DNA of 64,000 nt from Clostridiales bacterium (lineage in GTDB: Bacteria > Bacillota > Clostridia > Lachnospirales > Lachnospiraceae), in the NCBI GenBank assembly GCA_018365455.1, contig JAGZJZ010000001.1, positions 1 to 64,000 of the forward strand. The letters run 5' to 3'. The notes under the pieces were generated by a model. That model searched no databases and was not told where the DNA came from. It saw only the letters and a program-made list of their open reading frames with translations. The translations under genes and the position numbers were made by a program. Within the stretch, counting starts at the first letter, position 1. Each line of letters begins with the position of its first letter. Below are positions 25,559-34,907 of the stretch, piece after piece.

Positions 25559-26188
25559 TTACGCTCTGCTTTCTTTGATTTTGACGAAGCTTAATAGCTC
25601 TTCAACAGTGCCGTCAATACCAAGAAAACCGCTGTCTATGCAAAGATGATAACCCGTTGCTTCGCCCCACTTTTTACTGGAGAAGTAATTGTAATAGCTG
25701 GCACGTTTTTTATCTGTTTTGATAATCATATCTTTTGCTTTTGCATTTGTCAGATCATATTTTTTAGCAATTCGGTTAACTTTTTGATCCATACTTGCAT
25801 GAATAAAGACGTTGATACAATCCGGGAAGTCTGCTAGTGCATAGTCTGCGCAACGGCCGACGATTACACATGGACCTTCTTTGGCGATATCTTTAATAGC
25901 ATTGAACTGTGCCAAAAATACTTTGTGGTTTATTGGCATATCTGAGAATGCTGCTGATGAATATCCCATGGAATAGGTATCCATAACCAGTGAATATAAG
26001 AAACTGTTTGTTGGTTTCTCATCATGATTTTCAAATAATTCCTGACAGATGCCGCTGTCTTTCGCTGCTCTGTCCAGAAGTTCCTTATCGTAGCATTTGA
26101 TGCCTAAGGAGTCTGCCAGCTTCATACCAATTTCTTTACCGCCACTGCCAAATTCTCTTCCGATTGTTATAATTGATTTACAAGCCAT
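25559..26188 (-). CDS. Cytidylate kinase-like family protein
   Basis: A 209-residue P-loop kinase. The N-terminus SIITIGREFGSGGKEIGMKLADSLGIKCYDKELL is the mark of the AAA_26/cytidylate kinase-like family, distinct from canonical Cmk (which starts IAIDGPAGAGKST). The start is taken at ATG 26188, ten bases behind AAAGGATG; a GTG at 26197 is less likely. Substrate is unproven. A TATAAT-like -10 (26226-26231 on the complement) suggests it starts a short operon with dtd. Confidence 0.8.
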   Translation of the reverse strand: MACKSIITIGREFGSGGKEIGMKLADSLGIKCYDKELLDRAAKDSGICQELFENHDEKPTNSFLYSLVMDTYSMGYSSAAFSDMPINHKVFLAQFNAIKDIAKEGPCVIVGRCADYALADFPDCINVFIHASMDQKVNRIAKKYDLTNAKAKDMIIKTDKKRASYYNYFSSKKWGEATGYHLCIDSGFLGIDGTVEELLSFVKIKESRA

Positions 26189-26268
26189 ACAAAACACATC
26201 CTTTCTACGTTTGCTTTATGTTTCTATTATAAAACAATTTTGGTACAATGTATACTAATTTCACTTAA

Positions 26269-27180
26269 TTAATATAATTTTTTCAGTAAATTTATAAAAT
26301 ACTCCGGCAGAGGTGCCGTAAATTCCATATAACTATTTTTTCTTGGATGTATAAATCCCAGGATCATGGCATGGAGTGCCTGACCTTCCAGATGGTATGG
26401 ACACTTTGCCGGACCGTATACATCGTCCCCCAAAATGGGATGTCCAATGCTTTTCATATGGACACGAATCTGATGGGTACGGCCTGTTTCCAGCTGGCAT
26501 TCAATATAGGTGAAATTGGAGAAGCGCTGGCACACGTGGTAATGGGTGACGGCTGACTTTCCGTTTTTATAGTTTACCGCCATTTTTTTTCGGTCTGTGG
26601 GGTGCCTGCCAATGGGCGCATCCACTACGCCGTCATCTTCTTTGAGAACTCCGTGAACGATTGCCCGGTATCTCCGGTTAATAGAATGTTCTTTTAACTG
26701 TTCTGCAATATGATTGTGTGTAAAGTCATTTTTGCATACCAGCAGGGAGCCGGTGGTGTTTCTGTCAATGCGGTGTACGATGCCGGGGCGCATAACGCCA
26801 TTGATTCCGGATAATTCATTGCGGCAATGAAACATCAGGGCATTTACCAGGGTATGACTGTAATGTCCCGCACTAGGATGTACAACCATGTCTTTTGGTT
26901 TATTTACCACGATTAGGTCTTCATCTTCGTATAAAATGTCCAGAGGAATGTCTTCCGGCTGGATATTTACTTCTTCCGGTTCCGGTACGGAAACGCTGAT
27001 TACATCGCCGGAAGCAACCTTATAATTTGCCTTAACCGTTTTTTCATTCACTTTCACATCTTCTGATTTCAGCAGCTTCTGAAGATAAGAGCGTGACTTC
27101 TCTACCATATGAACTGACAGATATTTATCAATCCGAACCCCATTATCTTCTTCGGATACAGTAAAATATATGCTTTCCAT
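26269..27180 (-). CDS. RluA-family pseudouridine synthase (RluD type)
   Basis: A 303-residue enzyme with an N-terminal S4 RNA-binding domain (DKYLSVHMVEKSRSYLQKLL) and the RluA catalytic motif with Asp in HRIDRNTTGSLLV, followed by HQIRVHMKSIGHPILGDDVYG. It isomerises uridines in 23S rRNA; the specific sites of this paralogue cannot be read from sequence. ATG 27180 lies directly behind the lspA stop, with GAGGAG overlapping it, so it is translated as part of the lspA operon. Confidence 0.9.
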   Translation of the reverse strand: MESIYFTVSEEDNGVRIDKYLSVHMVEKSRSYLQKLLKSEDVKVNEKTVKANYKVASGDVISVSVPEPEEVNIQPEDIPLDILYEDEDLIVVNKPKDMVVHPSAGHYSHTLVNALMFHCRNELSGINGVMRPGIVHRIDRNTTGSLLVCKNDFTHNHIAEQLKEHSINRRYRAIVHGVLKEDDGVVDAPIGRHPTDRKKMAVNYKNGKSAVTHYHVCQRFSNFTYIECQLETGRTHQIRVHMKSIGHPILGDDVYGPAKCPYHLEGQALHAMILGFIHPRKNSYMEFTAPLPEYFINLLKKLY

Positions 27181-27717
27181 CTAGTTCTCCTCTTTTGATG
27201 CAGTTTTATGCCGAAGGGAGAGACAGGCAAAGTCCTCTTCTTTATAATAGAAAAAGATCAGGATGATCAGCAGAATCAGGGAGACAACCACATAACAGTC
27301 CGCTACATTAAAGATCGGGAAGTCAATGAGGGAAAAGTAGAAAAAGTCAACTACAAACCCATTTACAACACGATCGATCATATTACCAACTGCACCTGCG
27401 CCAAGGAGAACGCCGGTAATGCGAAGCCACAGATAATGCTTATCGACCGGAAATTTCTGAAAACAGTAGCCGATAAAAGCTAAAATAATCACAGCCATGA
27501 TCAGAAACAGCCATCGCTGGTTTTGAAACATGCCAAATGCAGCTCCCCGGTTCTCCAGATACTGCAATTCAAAGACACCTGGAATCAGTACGATAGGATC
27601 CTGTCCGGCAAGATTGGATACAGCCAGATATTTAGTGAATTGATCCAGTATCAATAATAAAGCGAATGCGATAATGCCCACTACCCAGCATATTAATTTT
27701 TTGTTATTTTTATTCAT
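27181..27717 (-). CDS. lspA: Lipoprotein signal peptidase (signal peptidase II)
   Basis: A 178-residue membrane aspartyl protease with four transmembrane helices and the two catalytic motifs: NRGAAFGMF with GNMIDRVVNG (first Asp) and FNVADCYVV (second Asp). It cleaves prolipoproteins before the lipidated cysteine. I place the start at ATG 27717, since GAGGATGAAA then gives proper spacing; an ATG six bases earlier sits on top of the ribosome-binding site. The start overlaps the aroB stop by eight bases (ATGAATAA). Confidence 0.95.
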   Translation of the reverse strand: MNKNNKKLICWVVGIIAFALLLILDQFTKYLAVSNLAGQDPIVLIPGVFELQYLENRGAAFGMFQNQRWLFLIMAVIILAFIGYCFQKFPVDKHYLWLRITGVLLGAGAVGNMIDRVVNGFVVDFFYFSLIDFPIFNVADCYVVVSLILLIILIFFYYKEEDFACLSLRHKTASKEEN

Positions 27718-28834
27718 TTTCATCCTCTATTTCTGCATTTAAAAAGTCAATTGCAGCCAATATTTCTTCATCGGTTACTGTTTTGTCAATATAAGCTTTG
27801 CCAATTCCTTTTAATAATATAAACTTGATCTGTCCGGCCTCCATCTTTTTATCCAGTTTCGTTGCGTTTAGAACTTCTTTGGAATCCAGACCGGAAAAAG
27901 ATACCGGAAGATCAAATCCCACATTCATATCCCGGATTTCAAAAAATTCTTCGGTACTGATCAGTTCCCTCTTCCAGGAAATATAAGCTGCAGCAACATA
28001 ACCCAGGGCTACGCACTGGCCATGGAGCAATTCAAAATTCTTCAGTTTTTCTATGGCATGTCCGATGGTATGCCCGAAATTTAACAATGCACGGTCCCCT
28101 TTTTCATAGGGATCCTGCTCTACCACCTGGCGTTTGATCTTACAGCTGATTTCTACCATATCCTGAAGTATCTGGCTCTCCCGTTCGGTGATCTCGCTCA
28201 TTCGTTCTATGACCCATTCGTAGTATCCGGCATCTTTGATTAAGCCATGTTTTAGAATTTCACCCATTCCGCAGTAGAACTGCTCATCTGGCAGGGTTTT
28301 TAAAGCGGACATATTCATGTATACCATTTTAGGCTGATGGAAAGCACCCACCATATTTTTATAACGGTCAAAATCAACTCCGGTTTTACCGCCGATACTG
28401 CTGTCCACCTGTGCTAAAAGTGAAGTGGGAACCTGAATAAAGGAAATACCCCGCAGATAGGTTGCGGCTGCGTATCCGGTGAGATCGCCCACTACACCGC
28501 CGCCTAAGGCAACCAGCATGTCTTTCCGGTCAAAATGTTCTAAAATAAGATGTTCATATAAATTACGAACGGTGTCCAGTGTCTTGTTTTCTTCACCGGC
28601 CGGAAAGGTGAAGACCGTAACGGAAGCGCAAACTTTTTCCAATACGGAAGTAACGGCAGCAGTGTAAAGCCCGCCAACATTGGAATCCGTTACGATACAG
28701 AGTTTTCTTGTTTTTATATCCAGTTTCGTTAAATAACATCCTAATTTTTCAAAGTCGTGTTCAAAGTGTATCTGATAAATTTCTTTTCCTTCTTTATGTA
28801 CCGGAAGGCTTTTATGTTCTGCTGTATATTTCAT
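27710..28834 (-). CDS. aroB: 3-dehydroquinate synthase
   Basis: A 374-residue shikimate-pathway enzyme (DAHP to 3-dehydroquinate, NAD and zinc or cobalt dependent). NAD site GGGVVGDLTGYAAA; phosphate/metal residues in DSSIGGKTGVD, GEILKHGLI, NFGHTIGHAIE and LLHGQCVALG. The start is ATG 28834 with AGGAGA upstream, 13 bp after the YlmH-like stop. It is unusual to find aroB between ylmH and lspA, but the tight spacing shows it belongs to this operon. Confidence 0.95.
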   Translation of the reverse strand: MKYTAEHKSLPVHKEGKEIYQIHFEHDFEKLGCYLTKLDIKTRKLCIVTDSNVGGLYTAAVTSVLEKVCASVTVFTFPAGEENKTLDTVRNLYEHLILEHFDRKDMLVALGGGVVGDLTGYAAATYLRGISFIQVPTSLLAQVDSSIGGKTGVDFDRYKNMVGAFHQPKMVYMNMSALKTLPDEQFYCGMGEILKHGLIKDAGYYEWVIERMSEITERESQILQDMVEISCKIKRQVVEQDPYEKGDRALLNFGHTIGHAIEKLKNFELLHGQCVALGYVAAAYISWKRELISTEEFFEIRDMNVGFDLPVSFSGLDSKEVLNATKLDKKMEAGQIKFILLKGIGKAYIDKTVTDEEILAAIDFLNAEIEDENE

Positions 28835-28847
28835 AAGATGGTTTCTC

Positions 28848-29621
28848 CTAAATATATTTTTCGATTTCAACAAAGGTTCGCCCTTTTTTTGACTGTGACA
28901 GTTCGCTGGCATAACGGAAACGGCCGTATCCTCTGGCTGATATTATGTCGCCTTCTTTTAACGTGTAGCCATTGGAGGTAATCATTTTACCATTAACAAA
29001 GATTTTACCGGCTTCAATTAAAGATACAAGACTGCTTCTGGAAGTTTTAAAAGCAAGCGCCAGAAGGGCGTCCAAACGAATGGAAGCTACTGATCCCTTA
29101 ATGATTTCTGTTTTTGGACTGTAATCCAATTCTGAAAAGGGAACCGGCTTACAGGATATAACCGTATGCTTAATACGTGTCAGTTCTTTGCATATAAATT
29201 CAGACATTCCTTTACAACAAAAAAGATAGGCAGACTGATCTGTCACCAGAATGTCTCCTATTTTACTACGTTCTATTCCAAGATTTAATATGGCGCCTAA
29301 ATAATCCCTGTGGCTCAGCACATCTGCGAATTTCTGGTTTAAAGGTGCAATTTGTATGCACGCTATGGGGAATTGATCCGGTATTTCATCATCAGGACAC
29401 AAAGAAAAAGCATCAGGAATAAAGGCTGCCATCTGACGCTCTGCGAGTTCATAACCACCAAAAGTTTTCCAGTTAATATAGGAAAACTTTTGGACGGAAC
29501 TATGAAAAATATTCAGTTCATTCAGATTCATAAAATCACTGTACAGTGTGATCCCTTTTGATAAAGCCCGGTCAGCCAGATCTACCAGCCGCTTTTGAAA
29601 TAATTCTTCTTCTTTATTCAT
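28848..29621 (-). CDS. ylmH: S4-domain RNA-binding protein, YlmH family
   Basis: A 257-residue protein with the YlmH N-terminal and central domains and a C-terminal S4 domain (RLDALLALAFKTSRSSLVSLIEAGKIFVNG). In Firmicutes it sits beside sepF in the division cluster and is linked to ribosome-nascent chain quality control (RqcP-like S4 role is for a smaller paralogue; YlmH is related). The ATG is only eight bases after the sepF stop, with a weak AGG site, so translation probably depends on the upstream gene. Confidence 0.88.
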   Translation of the reverse strand: MNKEEELFQKRLVDLADRALSKGITLYSDFMNLNELNIFHSSVQKFSYINWKTFGGYELAERQMAAFIPDAFSLCPDDEIPDQFPIACIQIAPLNQKFADVLSHRDYLGAILNLGIERSKIGDILVTDQSAYLFCCKGMSEFICKELTRIKHTVISCKPVPFSELDYSPKTEIIKGSVASIRLDALLALAFKTSRSSLVSLIEAGKIFVNGKMITSNGYTLKEGDIISARGYGRFRYASELSQSKKGRTFVEIEKYI

Positions 29622-29629
29622 AATGAAAC

Positions 29630-30214
29630 CTAATAATTTGTGTGAATAGAAGGTACGTCAAATGCTCCGCTTAAAATTTCCTGAAAATCACCGGATACAT
29701 CTACACCCGATGGAGTTATAATGAAAATGTAATTGCTAATCTTCTGTAGATTTCCATTGATCGCATAACAGGAGCCAGAAGCAAAGTCTATGATTCTCTG
29801 GGCAATATCCAAATCTAATCCTTCCATATTTAATACTACTGTGCAGCTTGCAAGAAGTGTCTCCGTGATTTCTCTTGCATCTTCCATGCTTCTTGGTTTA
29901 ATTACACATACCTCCATACCAATCCCTGTCTTTCTGGGACGCATAGGGGATACTTTACTGCTTGTGCTTTGCTGCTGATGAACAGGTTTCACCTTCTGCG
30001 TCCCTTTATTTTGACTCTTCATTTTTGGAACCTGAGCGGACCTGTTATCATAATCGTCATAGTCATCATAGTCTTCTTCTTCTATTTTATTAAAGAAACG
30101 CTTTTTCGGACGTTCTTCCTCATAATCGTCGATTTCATCATCTAAAAAATCATCATCGTCGTAATCGTCGTCATTTAACTTCATTGCATTTAAGAACTTA
30201 TCCAAAACACTCAT
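29630..30214 (-). CDS. sepF: Cell division protein SepF
   Basis: A 194-residue protein with the SepF plan: an N-terminal membrane-binding amphipathic helix (MSVLDKFLNAMKL), a long acidic Asp/Tyr-rich linker (residues 15-60, encoded by repeated GAT/TAT codons) and the C-terminal SepF fold (CVIKPRSMEDAREITETLLAS ... RIIDFASGSCYAI). It tethers and bundles FtsZ at midcell. AGGAG precedes the ATG. The linker is richer in Asp than in Bacillus but the domains are complete. Confidence 0.95.
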   Translation of the reverse strand: MSVLDKFLNAMKLNDDDYDDDDFLDDEIDDYEEERPKKRFFNKIEEEDYDDYDDYDNRSAQVPKMKSQNKGTQKVKPVHQQQSTSSKVSPMRPRKTGIGMEVCVIKPRSMEDAREITETLLASCTVVLNMEGLDLDIAQRIIDFASGSCYAINGNLQKISNYIFIITPSGVDVSGDFQEILSGAFDVPSIHTNY

Positions 30215-30243
30215 TATAAATCTCCTATCTTCCTATCGTTTTA

Positions 30244-30939
30244 TCATTTCACGTAATTTCTTTCACCAAAGATGCCTGTCCCAACGCGTACCAGAGTTGC
30301 ACCTTCCTCAATGGCAATTTCGTAGTCACCAGTCATGCCCATACTCAAATTGCACATATTAACATTATCAATGTTTTTGCTTTTTATGTCAACATATAAT
30401 TTTCTTAAATTTGAAAAATATACCCTGTTTCGTTCAGCTTTTTCGACAAAAGGTGCAATAGTCATCAGACCTTCCACCTTGAGATTAGGGAGTTTCGCCG
30501 CCTGACGCACCAATTCTTCCGTTTCTTCCGGGGAGACGCCAAATTTCGAATCTTCTCTGGCAATATTTACCTCAATCAGCACCGGCATGATAAGATCCAG
30601 TTTCATGGCCTCCTGCTGGATGGTTTCCGCCAGCCGCAAGCTGTCTACGGAATGAATCATGCAGGCTTTATCGATAATATATTTTACTTTGTTTCTCTGG
30701 AGGTGTCCAATCATGTGCCATTTCAGATTCTTGGGAAGTACTTCGTACTTATCCCTCAGTTCCTGTGGCTTGTTTTCGCCAAAATCAATGACTCCCTCGT
30801 CCATGATTTCTTCGATCATGGAAACGGGTTTTGTTTTACTCACTGCAATTAAAGTAACTTCCCTGGCGTCCCGCCCTGCTCTTTGGCATGCTGCCTCTAC
30901 CCGTTTTTGTACATCATATAAATTTTCTTTTAACATCAT
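30244..30939 (-). CDS. YggS/PLPBP family pyridoxal phosphate homeostasis protein
   Basis: A 231-residue single-domain PLP-binding barrel with the lysine in LIAVSKTKP, then DFGENKPQEL and the phosphate-binding SMGMTGDYEIAIEEG...VRVGTGIFGER. Family members regulate PLP pools and carry no known catalysis. It lies directly upstream of sepF as ylmE does in Bacillus. Two adjacent ATG codons (30939 and 30936) follow AGGAGG; either could be used. Confidence 0.93.
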   Translation of the reverse strand: MMLKENLYDVQKRVEAACQRAGRDAREVTLIAVSKTKPVSMIEEIMDEGVIDFGENKPQELRDKYEVLPKNLKWHMIGHLQRNKVKYIIDKACMIHSVDSLRLAETIQQEAMKLDLIMPVLIEVNIAREDSKFGVSPEETEELVRQAAKLPNLKVEGLMTIAPFVEKAERNRVYFSNLRKLYVDIKSKNIDNVNMCNLSMGMTGDYEIAIEEGATLVRVGTGIFGERNYVK

Positions 30940-31044
30940 TGATTCCTCCTGTTTCTTGACAATATCTTTCTGATAATGCTCCTGCTAGTAAAACGCTGTA
31001 CGAACAGTCCATACACTTACACTTCTATATGGTTTTTTAGTTTT

Positions 31045-32550
31045 TTAATAAACGATATCTTCATCATTTACGGTATCTGCATTCAGTACAATACGGTCAT
31101 ATTGAGAAAGACCATATGACGAACCTGCTTCTACAATACAATATTCCTCATTCTCATCAATAATCTTGATTTCCCTGAAAACGGCGTAACCTTTGTTGAT
31201 ATTATAAACGCCCTGCAGACTTCCGGTTCCGGATACCTGATATTTTTTAGAAGAATCTTTCTTCAATATATAGTCGCCTACTTTGAAAAGCGTTGTGCCT
31301 ACATAATACTCTTTATCTGTTTTTTCATAAACCGTTGCAGTTATGTATTTCGTTACGGTTTTTCCGTCTTTCCCCACGCTTTCTTTCAGAATACTTACTT
31401 CATTATCGTTTTCTTCATTTTCTGTCACAAATTCTTTTGGGATTTTAAAGAACTGTTTTTCTGCAATCGCACTTTTCGGTATCTTAAGTCCGGTCTCTCT
31501 GTTTAATACCAGTTCGATATCTACAAAACGTTCTCCCGCATAACGAATGACAGAATTACTGATGTCCAGCTTTCCGTAGGAGTTATCACCATTTTGTAAG
31601 ATGGAAAAATCGGCATTAAAGGCAGTACCATCTTTCAGAAACCGGAAGCGGACGGTGGTGTTATCGGAAAGTTCCGTCAACAGTTTTTTGTCCAGGGGAA
31701 TAATCAGAGACCAGTTTTCGTCGGTTACCAGTTTGTATACGGCATCTCCGGTTTTTACGGATTTATTCAGGCGGAGATTCTGCTTATGATAGTTTTTTTG
31801 ATCAAAAGATTCGGGTTTTATATCTTCTGCTGTCAGATTCTCATAACCATCTACCGCATATACTACGATGCCTTCCTGGGGAGCCTCATAGAGGCTTCCC
31901 AGAACGGATAGCTGACCGTTAGAATTCTCAAGGTCAGACAACGCTTTTTCATTTGCCAGCTCTAATACCGTACTTTCGGTATCTGCCTTAAAGTTGTAAA
32001 CATTCTGAAAGGACATTTCGTCAAACCCGGTAGAAAAGTTTGCCATATTGCTGCGTACTTTCGATAAGCTTTTACTGTCCAGATAATCAGCTGATTCTGT
32101 TTCTGCCGGTGCCGGGGCTGCTTCTGAAGTCTCAGTGCCGGATGATGACTCTGTTTGTCCATCTGCAGTAGTTGCGGCTTCTGATTGTTGCGCAGACTCG
32201 GTTGTAGCCAAAGTTGTGGCAGGCGTGGTTGTCTGAATTGCCCCGCCAATGGAATAAACGCTGTTTCCGGCGCCTACTTTTGAGCCTTCCCGGGCATAAT
32301 AATTAATATTGCCGGCTTGCTCGGCTGTTACAATTTTTTCGGCTTTTAATGCAAGAGCGCTGAATCTGTAGTTTCCTGACAGCGGACCTGCTGTTACTTC
32401 ATAGGCAGTTACATGGGTACTGGTCAGATACATCACCATACAGATGATCATATATACAAAAACGATTCCAAACATCAAAGTACCGATATTAAATAGAGGA
32501 AAACGCTTCATTTTCGTAATTTTTTTACTTTTTTTCTTAATAGGCAACAT
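31045..32550 (-). CDS. HlyD-family membrane-anchored adaptor-like protein
   Basis: A 501-residue protein with one N-terminal transmembrane helix (about residues 20-45) and an extracytoplasmic HlyD-like region split by a Thr/Ser/Glu/Ala-rich low-complexity linker (about residues 105-160). The lipoyl-like halves are GNINYYAREGSKVGAGNSVYSI and later EGIVVYAVDG. Homologues are commonly found next to yggS-sepF in Lachnospiraceae, but there is no exporter beside it, so a role in envelope or division rather than efflux is plausible. Start ATG 32550 with GGGAGG. Exact function unknown. Confidence 0.75.
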   Translation of the reverse strand: MLPIKKKSKKITKMKRFPLFNIGTLMFGIVFVYMIICMVMYLTSTHVTAYEVTAGPLSGNYRFSALALKAEKIVTAEQAGNINYYAREGSKVGAGNSVYSIGGAIQTTTPATTLATTESAQQSEAATTADGQTESSSGTETSEAAPAPAETESADYLDSKSLSKVRSNMANFSTGFDEMSFQNVYNFKADTESTVLELANEKALSDLENSNGQLSVLGSLYEAPQEGIVVYAVDGYENLTAEDIKPESFDQKNYHKQNLRLNKSVKTGDAVYKLVTDENWSLIIPLDKKLLTELSDNTTVRFRFLKDGTAFNADFSILQNGDNSYGKLDISNSVIRYAGERFVDIELVLNRETGLKIPKSAIAEKQFFKIPKEFVTENEENDNEVSILKESVGKDGKTVTKYITATVYEKTDKEYYVGTTLFKVGDYILKKDSSKKYQVSGTGSLQGVYNINKGYAVFREIKIIDENEEYCIVEAGSSYGLSQYDRIVLNADTVNDEDIVY

Positions 32551-32671
32551 TGTAGCCTCCCTTCCCGAACATTTTACCACGTTCATTTCGATTGGACAAC
32601 CTAGATTTTTGTATAAAATTTAGTAAAATGGAAAAAATAGAAAATAACCACTATAAGGAGGTAAAAAGCAA

Positions 32672-32884
32672 ATGAATTCTAAATGGTTAGATTATACTTC
32701 ATTGACACTTGTGGTCATTGGCGCAATCAATTGGGGATTAATCGGATTCTTCAAATTCGACCTCGTAGCCTTTTTATTCGGCAACATGAGCTGGATTTCA
32801 AGAATTGTTTATGCTCTGGTTGGGCTTGCGGGATTATATATGATTAGTATCTACGGCCGCATCGGTCAGATGGGCAGAGATTAA
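32672..32884 (+). CDS. DUF378 small membrane protein (YuzA-like)
   Basis: A 70-residue protein with two hydrophobic helices matching DUF378: LDYTSLTLVVIGAINWGLIGFF, then SRIVYALVGLAGLYMIS. It is widespread in Firmicutes, of unknown function, and often found alone. AAGGAGG precedes the ATG. It is the only plus-strand gene in a 40-kb block of minus-strand genes. A TTGGAC ... TAAAAT pair at 32592-32619 with 16-bp spacing may be its promoter. Confidence 0.9.
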   Translation: MNSKWLDYTSLTLVVIGAINWGLIGFFKFDLVAFLFGNMSWISRIVYALVGLAGLYMISIYGRIGQMGRD

Positions 32885-32902
32885 TCGTTACATGCCGCAA
32901 AA

Positions 32903-32934
32903 AAGGCTGGGTATCCAAAAAAGGACCCAGCCTT
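32903..32934. terminator. Bidirectional terminator between DUF378 and the P-loop gene
   Basis: AAGGCTGGGT (32903-32912) pairs with ACCCAGCCTT (32925-32934). A-rich upstream sequence gives a T tract for the minus strand. Confidence 0.7.
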
Positions 32935-32950
32935 ATATTCGTTCTATGTA

Positions 32951-33370
32951 TTACAGGGAAGCGATAACTTTTGACTTTGCATTTTCAGGCAATTCATCAG
33001 CATCCACAGATACACTCAGCACAAACGTGATGTCGTAATTATCTCCAATACGTTCTAATTTTTTAAGAGTCTCTGTAATATCATCATTTTCCAATTTTGC
33101 AATCTTTAAGAAACTATCTAAATACATTTGTTCTAAATCGTTATCCTGAGAAATAATCCCATAAATAAATCCTACAAATTCATCACAATTCGTGATGGAA
33201 TACTCCGCTGTATTAATTAAACGTACTTTGTTGTTTAATTCATACATATGCTTAGCACTTTTGTCTAAATAGACAATATTACCATGTACGGACTTGATTT
33301 CGGCATTCACCTTGTCGAGTAATAACTTTGTCTTGCCTTTTCCTTTTTGGCCTGCGATTATCTGTATCAT
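32951..33370 (-). CDS. Small P-loop ATP-binding protein of unknown function
   Basis: A 139-residue protein with a Walker A motif right at the N-terminus (IIAGQKGKGKTK) and a possible Walker B-like strand in NIVYLDKSA. It has no recognisable partner domain and is much shorter than a full AAA or ABC ATPase. The start is ATG 33370, seven bases behind AAGGAGGAG, which removes nine residues from the longest frame. Proteins of this kind are conserved in Lachnospiraceae as hypotheticals; its neighbours (carboxypeptidase, Min proteins) hint at envelope or division but prove nothing. Confidence 0.7.
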   Translation of the reverse strand: MIQIIAGQKGKGKTKLLLDKVNAEIKSVHGNIVYLDKSAKHMYELNNKVRLINTAEYSITNCDEFVGFIYGIISQDNDLEQMYLDSFLKIAKLENDDITETLKKLERIGDNYDITFVLSVSVDADELPENAKSKVIASL

Positions 33371-33448
33371 TGTAATCTCCTCCTTCAGCTTCTTCATGCA
33401 CGATTTTATATGTACAATTATACTGCATAAGTTTAGAAATTACAACAT

Positions 33449-34513
33449 CTATTTGTTTATTTTAGACAATAAATCATTCATTTCAATATATAGTTGATCT
33501 TTGGTCTCTGCTCCCATAATTATTGAAATAAATGGGTTTCCATATGGGTCTTTACTCATCAGTGCAAGACATGCGCCGGCTTCATCTGTAGTACCTGTTT
33601 TTCCTCCGAATACAGTGACTCCTTCCGGTGCCTGTGCCAGTTTCATAAAGTAATGGTTGGTAGCATCCCATACACGTTCTACTTCTGTGTCATCTGCCAG
33701 CTTAAACTTGGCAACGTAACTCTTCTGGTTGATAATATCGCAGAAATCGTCGTATTTCAGTGCTTCCTGGAACATGAGATATACATCATAAATCGTAGTA
33801 TAATGTTCCTCGTCCTGTAATCCGTGGGGATTGGTAAAATGCGTATTGGTAGCACCGATGTCATAGGCTTCCTGATTCATCATCTGCACAAACTCTTCCA
33901 CACTTCCTCCGACGTGTTCTGCAATTGCCACACTGGCATCATTTCCAGATGCGATCATAAGGCCGTAGAGAAGCTGTCTTAAGGTGTATTTATCCCCTAT
34001 CTGCAGATAACAGACGGAGGATTCGGGATCAATATCAAGAGCACTTTCATCAACGGTTATTACATCATCCAGATTCCCGTATTTCAAAGCAACGAGTGCT
34101 GTCATAATTTTGGTCAGGCTGGCTGGATAGAGACGTTTATGGATGTCTTTGGAATACATGACTTTATGATTGGTCAGGTCAAACAATCCGGCACCTTTGG
34201 AAGTTAAATTAAGACCCTCCAGGGGTACGTCCGCACCGGTAACGCACAGATCCTGTGTAAACGGTGCTGCATAATTTGTTGACTGAGCCTCTTCCCGCTG
34301 TAATCCAAGTGTTACCTGGTTACGGTCAAAAGGCATCACCAGTTCAGCATCCTTCTGGCCTTTTATAAGAAAGAAATATGCTAAAAAGCCCAGTATTACA
34401 AGTAAAACAACCAGTAAAACACAAAATGTGATTACGGATTTCATAGTTTGCCTGTTCTGCTTCTGATGCCGTAATTCTCTTGGGGTTAATTGTTTATTAC
34501 TTGTACATTTCAC
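33449..34513 (-). CDS. D-alanyl-D-alanine carboxypeptidase (peptidase S11)
   Basis: A 354-residue membrane-anchored penicillin-binding protein with one transmembrane helix (about residues 26-50) and the S11 active-site set: SLTK (SxxK), SGN (SxN) and KTGT. It trims the terminal D-Ala of peptidoglycan stem peptides and thereby limits cross-linking. There is no cleavable signal peptide; a membrane anchor at the N-terminus replaces the C-terminal anchor of DacA types. The GTG start at 34513 overlaps the mgsA end by 17 bases; an ATG at 34444 is an alternative giving a short cytosolic tail. Confidence 0.88.
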   Translation of the reverse strand: MKCTSNKQLTPRELRHQKQNRQTMKSVITFCVLLVVLLVILGFLAYFFLIKGQKDAELVMPFDRNQVTLGLQREEAQSTNYAAPFTQDLCVTGADVPLEGLNLTSKGAGLFDLTNHKVMYSKDIHKRLYPASLTKIMTALVALKYGNLDDVITVDESALDIDPESSVCYLQIGDKYTLRQLLYGLMIASGNDASVAIAEHVGGSVEEFVQMMNQEAYDIGATNTHFTNPHGLQDEEHYTTIYDVYLMFQEALKYDDFCDIINQKSYVAKFKLADDTEVERVWDATNHYFMKLAQAPEGVTVFGGKTGTTDEAGACLALMSKDPYGNPFISIIMGAETKDQLYIEMNDLLSKINK

Positions 34514-34892
34514 GCCACTCTAAATCTCCTCTGTCTAAAGATTTAATCAATAGTTCCGCAGTTGCAAGATTCGTTGCAAGAGGGATGTTATGGGTGTCAC
34601 ATAAGCGAAAAATATTTTTTACATCAGGCTCATGTTTTTTAGGAGACAATGGGTCTCTTAAAAAGATTACCAGATCAATCTGGTTATTTTCAATCTGTGC
34701 GCCCATCTGCTGCTCTCCGCCCAGATGTCCCGCCAGATATTTATGGATATTTAAAGAGGTAACCTCCTCAATCAGCCTTCCGGTGGTTCCTGTTGCGTAT
34801 AAGTCATTTTTTACTAAAATCCCCCGATAGGCGATACAAAAATTCTGCATAAGTTTTTTCTTGGAATCATGTGCAATTAAGCCAATATTCAT
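34497..34892 (-). CDS. mgsA: Methylglyoxal synthase
   Basis: A 131-residue enzyme converting dihydroxyacetone phosphate to methylglyoxal. Visible family blocks: IALIAHD-like IGLIAHDSKK, TGTTGRLI, catalytic Asp in LVIFLRDP and His in HLGGEQQMG. GGAGGG precedes the ATG. Its place between rodA and a carboxypeptidase gene is common in Lachnospiraceae and metabolically unexplained. It is a possible overflow route for the dihydroxyacetone phosphate made by the glycerol operon at 14.5-17.4 kb. Confidence 0.95.
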   Translation of the reverse strand: MNIGLIAHDSKKKLMQNFCIAYRGILVKNDLYATGTTGRLIEEVTSLNIHKYLAGHLGGEQQMGAQIENNQIDLVIFLRDPLSPKKHEPDVKNIFRLCDTHNIPLATNLATAELLIKSLDRGDLEWREMYK

Positions 34893-34907
34893 TGTAATTT
34901 CCCTCCG